Source: Syntrophaceae bacterium
GTDB taxonomy: Bacteria > Desulfobacterota > Syntrophorhabdia > Syntrophorhabdales > WCHB1-27
Assembly (NCBI GenBank): GCA_003165115.1
Contig: PLSJ01000258.1
Span: 6,286-14,034 of the forward strand
Direction of reading: 5' to 3'
DNA: 7,749 bases
Shown here: positions 1-5,053 of the stretch, piece by piece
How the letters are laid out: each line of letters begins with the position of its first letter
How positions within the stretch are numbered: the first letter of the stretch is position 1
The notes under the pieces: generated by a model
Database searches by the model: none
What the model saw: only the letters and a program-made list of their open reading frames with translations
Told to the model about the DNA's origin: nothing
Program-made: the position numbers and the translations under genes

Positions 1-116
1 GCGTGAGGCGGGGGTGGGGTTGATGCGCGCGAGAGGCGAACGCCTTTCCGCGCGGATGGTGCTGCCGGTTGTCCTAGCTGCCAATGCTTGCACGAAAGAC
101 ACCCCTGTCCGGCTTC
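1..116 (-). other. Leader or expression-platform region downstream of the riboswitch; no gene start seen
   Basis: Minus-strand RNA from the promoter at 233-261 would run through here to the left edge. Next to the aptamer is a hairpin candidate: ACGAA (118-114) can pair with TTCGT (96-92), enclosing GACA (109-106) with TGTC (101-98) around a GGGG loop. It shares bases with the 3' side of the proposed P1 helix (125-117), so the two could be mutually exclusive, as expected for an expression platform. A second hairpin spans 27-53 (GCGCG and CGCGC arms around AGGC/GCCT). Neither is followed by a U-tract, so neither is a clear intrinsic terminator. One minus frame from a GTG at 93-91 stays open to the edge, but its translation is Arg/Pro/Thr-rich, has no preceding Shine-Dalgarno, and is not called. 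The regulated gene is probably outside the window. Confidence 0.4.
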
Positions 117-226
117 GTTGGGCTGTCTGGCGGCTCCGGCGGTCTCCTAAAAGGCGATATCCGCGGCGAAAGACCCGGCGCTTTCCGTCCTACCCTCGCG
201 GATAGTTTGGCTTATTTTCAGCAACT
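117..226 (-). promoter_or_regulatory. GEMM-I (cyclic di-GMP class I) riboswitch aptamer
   Basis: The minus-strand RNA from 209 to 179 aligns without gaps over 31 nt to the core I remember for the Vibrio Vc2 GEMM-I aptamer. It has CAAAC (209-205), a 6-bp stem CTATCC (205-200) / GGGTAG (195-190) capped by a GCGA GNRA tetraloop (199-196), then the hallmark GACGnAAAGC (189-180). A second helix follows: CCGGGTCT (178-171) pairs with AGAC-CG-CCGG (145-136) with a 2-nt bulge. An outer P1 helix can form from GTTGCTG (225-219) and CAGC-CC-AAC (125-117). In Vc2 numbering A47 aligns to A184, and position 20, which helps discriminate the ligand, aligns to G211; G there is typical of c-di-GMP binders and A of many 3',3'-cGAMP-selective variants. 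The ligand is therefore probably c-di-GMP, but the GEMM-Ib (cGAMP) subclass cannot be excluded. Its target gene lies left of the window. Confidence 0.85.
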
Positions 227-232
227 ATATAT

Positions 233-261
233 ATTATACGCTGTAATACGCATTTTGTCAA
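233..261 (-). promoter_or_regulatory. Perfect-consensus sigma-70 promoter driving the GEMM-I riboswitch
   Basis: The minus strand reads TTGACA (261-256), exactly 17 bp, then TATAAT (238-233): 12 of 12 consensus bases with optimal spacing. An AT-rich ATATATAG stretch follows the -10, and the expected start, about 7 nt downstream, is near 226, the first base before the proposed P1 helix of the aptamer. So the transcript would carry almost no sequence ahead of the sensor. No activator site is needed for such a promoter, which suggests control is mainly at the RNA level. Confidence 0.9.
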
Positions 262-298
262 GAGAAATATCGTCCTCCTTATGGAGCTTATCGTGTCC

Positions 299-319
299 CG
301 ACCTTATTGAAGAAGGTCG
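299..319. repeat. Short inverted repeat (7-bp arms) upstream of the riboswitch promoter
   Basis: CGACCTT (299-305) and AAGGTCG (313-319) are perfect inverted copies separated by 7 nt. The dyad centre is about 50 bp upstream of the -35 hexamer at 256-261. It has no T-tract on either strand, so it is not a typical intrinsic terminator. It could be an operator-like dyad or a small hairpin; function unknown. Confidence 0.4.
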
Positions 320-345
320 ATCTCCTGGCAAGAGCGAAGATACGA

Positions 346-408
346 CACACCCGATAAGGCCGGTGGAGCGTCACTCGTGGTGGTGAGACGGGGGCCTTAT
401 CGGGTGTG
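346..408. repeat. Long perfect inverted repeat (16-bp arms), possible transcript-end hairpin
   Basis: CACACCCGATAAGGCC (346-361) and its exact reverse complement (393-408) flank a 31-nt loop. The loop can itself fold: CGTCAC (369-374) pairs with GTGA..CG (383-390) with a 2-nt bulge. It sits 43 bp after the stop of the minus-strand 63-codon gene and 85 bp before the next minus-strand promoter. It could therefore end or protect that gene's transcript and insulate the riboswitch unit. Neither strand shows a U-tract after the stem, so a classical intrinsic terminator is not supported. No exact target-site duplication flanks the arms. Confidence 0.65.
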
Positions 409-451
409 GAAGACAAAGGGGCGAGCCTTACACGGTGCGCCCCGCGCTTGA

Positions 452-643
452 TCAGCCCGAGATGAAAGGAGAAACGGGTGTGTAAAGGGCCGCCCAGTCT
501 TTGCGCCCCACCCGAATTACCTTGCCTTCCAGGGACATATAGACATAGTCGTCCCGCACCCAGCCGGTCACTTCTTCTTTTCCGTGCCTGACCTTGCTGG
601 TCTCGATGAGTTGCATAGCTTTCTCGATGTGTGAATCGCTCAT
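452..643 (-). CDS. Small hypothetical protein (63 aa)
   Basis: I do not recognise the family. The start is the ATG at 643-641 because AGGAGG (655-650) lies 6 nt upstream. Longer in-frame extensions would read through a leader that has promoter and hairpin features. The protein is soluble-looking, with no signal peptide or membrane segment. It begins with a helix-like stretch (MSDSHIEKAMQLIE, residues 1-14) followed by alternating hydrophobic and polar residues (about 25-50: EVTGWVRDDYVYMSLEGKVI) that suggest a few short beta strands, perhaps an SH3- or beta-hairpin-like fold. That fold is a guess. It is monocistronic, with its own promoter candidate at 756-783, a structured leader at 693-735 and a hairpin at 346-408 downstream. 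The strong ribosome site and dedicated signals argue that it is real despite its size. Confidence 0.7.
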   Translation of the reverse strand: MSDSHIEKAMQLIETSKVRHGKEEVTGWVRDDYVYMSLEGKVIRVGRKDWAALYTPVSPFISG

Positions 644-692
644 TGAATTCCTCCTTGTGCCTTGACTTTGTTGGATCCTTATTTGGCTCCTC

Positions 693-735
693 CCGTGGCA
701 CGTTGTATACACAAACTGCATACAGTGTGCCACGG
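693..735. repeat. Extended dyad in the leader of the 63-codon gene (operator or RNA hairpin)
   Basis: CCGTGGCAC (693-701) and GTGCCACGG (727-735) are perfect 9-bp arms. Inside them TGTAT (704-708) and ATACA (720-724) are a second symmetric pair about the same centre (714). The 2-nt steps between (702-703 and 725-726) are GT on both sides. In plus-strand RNA these form two G-U wobbles, giving a continuous 16-bp stem with an 11-nt loop; in minus-strand RNA they are A-C mismatches. If the promoter at 756-783 is right, the dyad lies in the first 60 nt of the minus transcript. It could be a repressor operator or a structured leader. A smaller hairpin, TTGCC (736-740) / GGCAA (748-752), abuts it. 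Confidence 0.55.
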
Positions 736-755
736 TTGCCCGTTGGTGGCAATTC

Positions 756-783
756 ATTATAGTGAACAATGTGATACCGTCTA
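756..783 (-). promoter_or_regulatory. Candidate sigma-70 promoter of the 63-codon gene
   Basis: The minus strand reads TAGACG (783-778, 4 of 6 matches to TTGACA), a 16-bp spacer, then a perfect TATAAT (761-756). Start would be near 749, giving a leader of about 106 nt containing the dyad at 693-735. No competing -10 of similar quality is seen closer to the gene. Confidence 0.5.
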
Positions 784-990
784 CGTGTCGATGGCCCTAC
801 ACGTTCAGTATCGTGAACTGGCGTTGTCCCGCATCCGCGCAAGCTGACAGATGCGGCAGACAACTGGCAATTACTGCGGATATAGCGATAAGGATAGAAT
901 AATGCCAGGGCGCACCCACAGGATGTGAAGGGGCGTCGCGGTGTTTCAGGCATGGCAAGGGGGGATGTGGCGACCCGGATGCGCCGGGCG
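784..990. other. Intergenic stretch with no supported gene
   Basis: Between the promoter region of the 63-codon gene and the terminator of the DUF4412 gene. Open frames here are short, lack Shine-Dalgarno sequences and translate to low-complexity Arg/Pro/Ser-rich peptides. I see no RNA gene, repeat array or strong promoter on either strand. Confidence 0.5.
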
Positions 991-1026
991 CTAAAGAAAA
1001 AGGGCAGGTCGCGGGACCTGCCCTTT
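991..1026 (-). terminator. Intrinsic terminator of the DUF4412 gene
   Basis: A perfect 10-bp stem, AGGGCAGGTC (1001-1010) with GACCTGCCCT (1015-1024) and a GCGG loop, is extended by A-T pairs. On the minus strand it is followed by TTTTCTTT (1000-993). It lies 20 bp after the stop codon at 1044-1046. The orientation of the T-tract assigns it to the minus-strand gene. Confidence 0.92.
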
Positions 1027-1043
1027 CGTATACGTGTGACGTT

Positions 1044-1619
1044 CTATCGTATGCTGCTGATTTCACCCCCATTTGCGGGCATGGGTATTTTTTCGTATGC
1101 TTCGGGTATCTCGAAGAGGCTGTCGGGCACCGACGTCTTGATATTGCTGTATTCGATGCTCCAATTGCCGTTGAGCGCCGCCGTTTTTATGGGGAAGTTG
1201 ATGTCGGGCGCCACCCACTGATAGAATGGCTCGCCCAGCTCCCCGCCCGTGGTGAGGACCTCGTATTTCTTTGTCGTGCGTCCGTTGACCGTTTCAGAGC
1301 CCAGGAGCTTCCGGTTGCCGTCCAGCGATTGCCTCTCTTCGATAACGGGTTTCTTTTTGGGATCGAAGGGCATCTCTATGTACGCCTTCTGCTCCGGCAG
1401 CACGATCCAGGACTTGTTCTTGTCGTGCCTGATGATCGCGTATTCCGAGGCGTTCTTCGACTCTATGCGGTACTTGTTCCCTTTTACGTAAAGCTTCCCC
1501 GTCTGTTCCTGGTCACCCTCCCGCGTGGTCATATCGGCGGAAAGCTCTACCGCCTGCGCATAGAACGGGAACCCGAGGAGAAAAAGGATTGCAGCAAGAC
1601 CTAACCGCACGCGTGGCAT
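1044..1619 (-). CDS. Secreted DUF4412-like periplasmic protein (LolA/LppX-like fold)
   Basis: The 191-residue product starts with a Sec signal peptide: basic MPRVR, a hydrophobic core (about 6-20) and an AQA cleavage site near residue 23. The mature part follows the pattern of DUF4412 and outer-membrane-lipoprotein-sorting-like proteins: VELSADMTTREGDQEQTGKL, then GNKYRIESK and a line of short beta strands including IIRHDKNKSWIVLPEQKAYIEM. A later strand reads TKKYEVLTT, and there is a C-terminal DSLFEIPEAYEKIPMP stretch typical of the end of this family. Such proteins form half-barrels that may hold lipid or hydrophobic ligands in the periplasm; the ligand is unknown. I chose ATG 1619 over the in-frame GTG at 1625 because AGGGGG lies 5 nt before the ATG, while it would abut the GTG. 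It is transcribed alone, with its own terminator. Confidence 0.9.
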   Translation of the reverse strand: MPRVRLGLAAILFLLGFPFYAQAVELSADMTTREGDQEQTGKLYVKGNKYRIESKNASEYAIIRHDKNKSWIVLPEQKAYIEMPFDPKKKPVIEERQSLDGNRKLLGSETVNGRTTKKYEVLTTGGELGEPFYQWVAPDINFPIKTAALNGNWSIEYSNIKTSVPDSLFEIPEAYEKIPMPANGGEISSIR

Positions 1620-1650
1620 TGACACCCCCTGGTTTTGCGCTCACGTCATA

Positions 1651-1678
1651 ATCGTAATATAGTCATCGGGGGAGACAA
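1651..1678 (-). promoter_or_regulatory. Weak promoter candidate for the DUF4412 gene
   Basis: The minus strand has TTGTCT (1678-1673, 4 of 6) and TACGAT (1656-1651, 4 of 6) with a 16-bp spacer. An overlapping TATATT at 1661-1656 is an alternative -10. The -35 overlaps the T-tract of the upstream DnaJ-like gene's terminator, a compact arrangement. Identification is by position and partial consensus only. Confidence 0.3.
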
Positions 1679-1709
1679 AATAAACCGCCCCATCGCCGCG
1701 ACCGGGCGG
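1676..1709 (-). terminator. Intrinsic terminator of the DUF89-DnaJ-like operon
   Basis: On the minus strand CCGCCC (1709-1704) and GGGCGG (1690-1685) form a 6-bp GC stem around a 13-nt loop, followed by TTTATTTTG (1684-1676). It begins 16 bp after the DnaJ-like stop codon (1728-1726). The loop is long, but the GC stem plus T-rich run on the right strand supports the call. Confidence 0.7.
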
Positions 1710-1725
1710 AATGCTCCTGAAAGGC

Positions 1726-2670
1726 CTAAAGACCTTCTTTTCTCAGCTCTTCGAGCAGCGATTTCTGTTTGTCCGTGAGCTTGCGCGGGACCTCTATGGC
1801 TACCTCGACGTACTCGTCGCCCGCCGCCAGCTTGCCCGTTTGCGGCACGCCGAGGCCTTTGAGGCGCACCTTGGAGCTCATTTGTGTCCCGGCGGGGATC
1901 TTTATCCGCTTCGGCCCTTCTATGGTGGGCACCTCCACGTTTCCCCCGAGAAAGGCGTCGGTCATTTTCACCTGTACTTTCAAGTAGATGTCGTTCCCCA
2001 CCCTCTTGAATACGGGGTGTTCCGCGACCTTCACCGTCACGTACAGGTCGCCGGTCCTGCCCGCGTAAGGGTCCCTGCTCCCCTTGCCGGGGAGTCTCAA
2101 TTTCTGGCCGGTATTGATGCCTTTCGGGATCTTCACCTTGATCTCTTCCGAGCCCCTGTCGCTGGTGAAGGAAAGGACCTTTTCCGATCCCCTGACGGCA
2201 TCCATAAAGGGTATTTCCAACTCGTAATGCAGGTCGAGCTCGCCTGCCGGCGCCTGTTCCCTGGTGACGAAATCGCCATAGTCGTACACGCGCCTGCCGG
2301 CCTTTCCCGTTCCTCTTCCGGCGCCCGGTCCCGCGGGCTGCCTGCCGAAGATCATGCTGAAAATGTCGCCCGTGCCGAAGCCGAGGTCCTTGTAGAGGTC
2401 GCCTATGTTGAAACCCTTGTAAATGTCCTCCTGCGTGTACCTCTGCTGGAACCCGCCCATGCCGTAGGTATCGTATTCCTTCCGCTTGTCCTTGTCGGAG
2501 AGGACCGCGTAGGCCTCGTTGATCTCCTTGAACTGCTCTTCCGCCTGCTTGTTCCCGGGGTTCCTGTCCGGGTGAAACTTGAGGGCCAGCTTCCGGTAGG
2601 CCTTTTTCACGTCCTCTTCCGATGCCGATTTCTGTACGCCGAGGATTTCGTAATAGTCTTTCTTAGCCAT
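1726..2670 (-). CDS. DnaJ-family co-chaperone, type B (CbpA-like)
   Basis: A 314-residue Hsp40 that would deliver substrates to DnaK and stimulate its ATPase. The N-terminal J domain (about 5-70) opens with DYYEILGV and has the essential HPD at 33-35. A Gly/Phe-rich linker follows (about 70-125: [28 protein letters not shown]). Two C-terminal beta-sandwich domains follow (about 145-300), with [20 protein letters not shown] and the [24 protein letters not shown] signature of the family. There are no CxxCxGxG zinc fingers, so it is type B like CbpA rather than DnaJ itself. ATG 2670 is chosen because AGGTGG lies 5 nt upstream; GTG codons further up would use the site itself. The start overlaps the stop of the DUF89 gene by 8 bp (ATGGCTAA), so translation is probably coupled. 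Confidence 0.95.
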   Translation of the reverse strand: MAKKDYYEILGVQKSASEEDVKKAYRKLALKFHPDRNPGNKQAEEQFKEINEAYAVLSDKDKRKEYDTYGMGGFQQRYTQEDIYKGFNIGDLYKDLGFGTGDIFSMIFGRQPAGPGAGRGTGKAGRRVYDYGDFVTREQAPAGELDLHYELEIPFMDAVRGSEKVLSFTSDRGSEEIKVKIPKGINTGQKLRLPGKGSRDPYAGRTGDLYVTVKVAEHPVFKRVGNDIYLKVQVKMTDAFLGGNVEVPTIEGPKRIKIPAGTQMSSKVRLKGLGVPQTGKLAAGDEYVEVAIEVPRKLTDKQKSLLEELRKEGL

Positions 2671-3490
2671 GATCACCACCTGTGAGAGCGATATATGTGC
2701 CGACCTCCCGCGTGAGCGCCCCGGCGACGGTCCTGCACTTGACCTTCAGCACGTAGACGACCGGCCGCTCACGGTCGAATTCGGAAATAGTCTCGTAGTT
2801 CCCCATCCCTTTCGCGATAATCATACTGCCGTCTTCCCACAACTCCCGCACCTTTCCCGACATCTCTTCCCGTCTTATGCCCACCTCGTCGGTCCCCGTG
2901 GAAATGACGGCGCCCTCCATCTCTCCCTCACCGAACCGGACCACGTCAACGACGGACATATCGTTTTGCACCGGGTGCTCCTTTACCGCGTAAAACACCT
3001 GCTTTCCCATCTGCGTCAGGCGGCCCGCGAGGGGCCGGTCAAAAACAAAATCGCCGGGATTGTCTCCCAGGATCAAAATTTTGCTACTAATATAAGCCTG
3101 ATGCGCTATTTTGGCCATGTCGCCGTCAAATCGGACGTGATCGGCGTTGTACGACTGCTCCAGAAAGAAATCTCCGCCGTTGCCGAGCGCCGATAAGTGA
3201 AAGAGACCTTCGAGGGTATCGGGGAAAAGGCCCCGCAGCTGCTCAAGGGCGTCGCACGCCCGCCGGAAATCGACCGCCTTCGCCCCGGCGTAAGGGTCGT
3301 ACGCCCCGGTCTCGCCCTTCACGTATTTCAGGAGCCGGTTCGAGATGGACGTGGGGGACCGGGTGGCGTCGAAAAGCTCATCCACGAGCCGGCAGCAGGC
3401 ATCGATGAGCGTGTCGTCCCCGTGGGAGAGGGTGACGGCCTGCCTCGCCAGGTTTTTCAGGCAGTCCCTGCAGTGTTCGCGCACTTTCAT
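2663..3490 (-). CDS. DUF89-family protein (putative metal-dependent damage-control phosphatase)
   Basis: The 275-residue protein matches DUF89 (ARMT1-like) proteins. An N-terminal CRDC pair (Cys7, Cys10) is followed by a helical region, then the metal-site motif [14 protein letters not shown] (about 141-154). Next come [16 protein letters not shown] (about 167-182), [10 protein letters not shown] (196-205) and [12 protein letters not shown] (227-238), the last with the conserved G-x-GN-x-E. KVKC (249-252) lies near the end. Characterised relatives are Mn/Co/Ni-dependent phosphatases acting on phosphometabolites; the substrate here is unknown. The family often has DNxGE where this protein has DNPGD. 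ATG 3490 is chosen: GGGGTG lies 4 nt upstream and the protein then begins with the usual short lead to the Cys pair. A longer frame would run into the divergent promoter. First gene of a pair with the DnaJ-like gene. Confidence 0.92.
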   Translation of the reverse strand: MKVREHCRDCLKNLARQAVTLSHGDDTLIDACCRLVDELFDATRSPTSISNRLLKYVKGETGAYDPYAGAKAVDFRRACDALEQLRGLFPDTLEGLFHLSALGNGGDFFLEQSYNADHVRFDGDMAKIAHQAYISSKILILGDNPGDFVFDRPLAGRLTQMGKQVFYAVKEHPVQNDMSVVDVVRFGEGEMEGAVISTGTDEVGIRREEMSGKVRELWEDGSMIIAKGMGNYETISEFDRERPVVYVLKVKCRTVAGALTREVGTYIALTGGDHG

Positions 3491-3507
3491 GATGCACCCC
3501 GCGTTTA

Positions 3508-3513
3508 AATATA
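3508..3513 (-). promoter_or_regulatory. Candidate -10 box of the DUF89 operon
   Basis: TATATT on the minus strand (3513-3508) is 17 nt before the ATG, which leaves a leader of about 10 nt including GGGGTG. No good -35 is visible at 16-18 bp upstream, so this is only a weak candidate. It shares the 69-bp gap with the divergent FmdB promoter. Confidence 0.3.
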
Positions 3514-3523
3514 GCCCAAAGGC

Positions 3524-3552
3524 TTTACAAATCACATCGAAAAAAATAAACT
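3524..3552 (+). promoter_or_regulatory. Promoter of the FmdB-like gene, implying a leaderless mRNA
   Basis: TTTACA (3524-3529, 5 of 6) and TAAACT (3547-3552, 4 of 6) are 17 bp apart. Only 7 nt lie between the -10 and the ATG at 3560, so the predicted start is at or within a base or two of the A of the start codon. No Shine-Dalgarno exists in the gap (TTATACC), consistent with leaderless translation. Confidence 0.55.
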
Positions 3553-3559
3553 TTATACC

Positions 3560-3901
3560 ATGCCTATTTACGAATATTACTGCGACGCCTGTAAAAAAAG
3601 ATCGTCCTTTCTGCTGCTCCGGGCGGACGAGCCGGTCGAGCCTTACTGCAAGCGCTGCAAGTCGCCGGCCGTGAAAAGGGTGCTCTCCCGGGTCGCCGTC
3701 ATCAGGAGCGAAGAGAAGAGGATGGAGAGCCTTCTCGACCCCGCCTCCTTAGGCGACCTCGACGAGAACGACCCTCGGTCCGTGGAAAAGCTGATGAAAA
3801 GGATGGGCAGGGAATTCGGCGACGAGCTGGGCGAGGGGTTCGAAGGCGAGATGGAAGAGGCCCTCGCGGGAGGAGAGGCTAGTCCCGAAGCAGATCTGTA
3901 A
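3560..3901 (+). CDS. FmdB-family zinc-ribbon protein
   Basis: The 113-residue protein begins MPIYEYYCDACKK, the diagnostic start of FmdB-type putative regulatory proteins. Cys8 and Cys11, then Cys30 and Cys33 (YCKRCKS), form a CxxC...CxxC zinc ribbon. The remainder (about 50-113) is charged, Glu/Asp-rich and probably helical or disordered (LMKRMGREFGDELGEGFEGEMEEAL). The founding member was linked to formamidase/amidase regulation, but the molecular role of the family is unsettled. The start is fixed by the family N-terminus even though no ribosome site precedes it. It is divergent from DUF89 across 69 bp and convergent with the YciO-like gene, whose 3' end overlaps its own by 23 bp. Confidence 0.95.
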   Translation: MPIYEYYCDACKKRSSFLLLRADEPVEPYCKRCKSPAVKRVLSRVAVIRSEEKRMESLLDPASLGDLDENDPRSVEKLMKRMGREFGDELGEGFEGEMEEALAGGEASPEADL

Positions 3902-4493
3902 GCGGTCCTTTGCCCTCTCTCAAAAGCTGCACCCCGTCGTCGACGAGGCTGATGACGGTCGAAGGCTCACCCATGATGATCCCGCCGTCGATCACGAACG
4001 ACACCTGTTTCTTGAAATATCGCTCGATCTCCCTCGGGTCGGAGATATATTCCTGGGTGGCCGATTTCGCCGTGGTATTGATTATGGGTCTCCCCAGCAG
4101 GTTGACGAGCGCCCTGGGCACCTCGTGGTCGGGCATCCTGACGCCCAGCTCCTTCTTCGGCGTCATGAGGAGCCTCGGCACTATCCTTTTTGCCTTCAGG
4201 ATAAACGTATAGGCGCCGGGCAGCGTGCTCTTCAGGATATGGAAGGCGAAATCGGTGAGCACGGCGTAGTCGCTTATGTCCTTGATGTCCTTGAAAATGA
4301 TGCTCAGCGGTCTTTTTTCGCTCAGGCCCCGCATCGCGTAGAGGGTCTTGATCGCCTTTATGTTGAACAGGTCGCATCCCAGGCCGTAAAAGGTGTCGGT
4401 CGGGTAGCTGATGATGGCGCCCGCCTCCAGGCTCTCTTTGATAAATGCGGTCGTCTTCGTTTTGGGCCTTGCCGGGTTCCATTCGACGATCAT
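3879..4493 (-). CDS. YciO-like protein of the Sua5/YrdC/YwlC family
   Basis: A single YrdC domain of 204 residues, the size of TsaC/YciO rather than two-domain Sua5. Seen in order: YPTDTFYGLGCD (30-41), a KRP stretch (60-62), LPGAYTFILKA (91-101), GVRMPDH (117-123), and a C-terminal PSTVISLVDDGVQLLREGKG (177-196). Family members make threonylcarbamoyl-AMP from Thr, bicarbonate and ATP for tRNA t6A. Here the SAN motif of true TsaC is replaced by TAK (141-143), and the DPREIERYFKKQVSFVIDGG segment (152-171) closely follows YciO, whose activity is weak and role unclear. I therefore call it YciO-like, not the main t6A enzyme. Start: GGAGG lies 5 nt before ATG, which overlaps the methyltransferase stop as ATGA. 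Last gene of the amidohydrolase operon. Confidence 0.92.
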   Translation of the reverse strand: MIVEWNPARPKTKTTAFIKESLEAGAIISYPTDTFYGLGCDLFNIKAIKTLYAMRGLSEKRPLSIIFKDIKDISDYAVLTDFAFHILKSTLPGAYTFILKAKRIVPRLLMTPKKELGVRMPDHEVPRALVNLLGRPIINTTAKSATQEYISDPREIERYFKKQVSFVIDGGIIMGEPSTVISLVDDGVQLLREGKGPLTDLLRD

Positions 4494-5053
4494 CGCTTCC
4501 TCCCCACGTACCGCGCCAGCGCGCGCTGCTTCGATCCCACGGTGAAAATTCCCTCTTCATAAAACAGGAGGTCCAGGTCGCGGAAATAGCCCAACAGCTC
4601 GCCGTCGTCCAGCAGGTAGTCGGGGTTCCTGGGCCTGTCGATGGTGTTTTGGCGCTTCAGGAACGTCTCGTAGATGAGCAGGCCGCCGGGGACGAGCAGC
4701 CTCTCGATCTCGCCCATGATCTCTCTCACGAGAAAATAGAAGACGATCACGCACCCCGCGACGGCGGGCCTGAAAGGCAGGGACGCGGCATCGCCCTGTG
4801 CGATCGCGAGTCCCGCGCGCTCCCTCGCTGCGGCCTCGGAGGCGAGCCTGATCGCCTCGGAGGACCTTTCGAGACCGTAGACGGACAACCCGGTCCGCGC
4901 GAGGAAAAGGAGGTCCGTGGCCTGGCCCATGGCGATGTCGATGACGGGCTTGCCGCGGGGCATGAGGGGAGAAAACCGCGTGAGAAGGCCGTGCGCCTCG
5001 TTCTTCCCGGCATAGAAGCCCTCCCGGTACCGCTTGTCCCAATCAGCCGCCAA
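4490..5053 (-). CDS. Class I SAM-dependent methyltransferase (TehB/Methyltransf_11-like)
   Basis: The 187-residue protein begins AADWDKRY, a common N-terminus of TehB-like methyltransferases. Motif I is VIDIAMGQATDLLFLA (37-52), with VYGLERS (58-64) as motif II bearing an acidic Glu62. QGDAASLPF (86-94) is the post-II acidic stretch. LLVPGGLLIYETF (119-131) is motif VI, and NPDYLLDDGEL (143-153) is the typical active-site-side segment. Motif I reads GQATD where GxGxG or GxGRD is usual, so the cofactor loop is atypical. The substrate is unknown. The start is TTG 5053: GGGAGG lies 7 nt upstream and the frame then begins exactly with the family N-terminus. It overlaps the amidohydrolase stop by 11 bp and the YciO-like start by 4 bp, so translation is probably coupled. 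Confidence 0.9.
   Translation of the reverse strand: MAADWDKRYREGFYAGKNEAHGLLTRFSPLMPRGKPVIDIAMGQATDLLFLARTGLSVYGLERSSEAIRLASEAAARERAGLAIAQGDAASLPFRPAVAGCVIVFYFLVREIMGEIERLLVPGGLLIYETFLKRQNTIDRPRNPDYLLDDGELLGYFRDLDLLFYEEGIFTVGSKQRALARYVGRKR

Noticed and set aside
1..94. Coding start (GTG near 93) for the riboswitch-controlled gene
   Set aside because: The frame is open to the edge but has no ribosome site, and its predicted residues (VQALAARTTGSTIRAERRSP) show no protein-like pattern. The true gene is more likely beyond the edge.
336..413. The 346-408 inverted repeat as a miniature transposon with a GAAGA target duplication
   Set aside because: GAAGA occurs at 336-340 and 409-413, but the left copy is separated from the arm by 5 bases, so it does not flank the repeat properly. 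There are no other transposon features.
1711..2685. Long open frame antisense to the DnaJ-like gene (324 codons)
   Set aside because: The minus strand encodes a complete J-domain protein with HPD and C-terminal domains. The plus-strand translation is His/Leu/Arg-rich with no recognisable motif, typical of an antisense shadow in GC-rich DNA.
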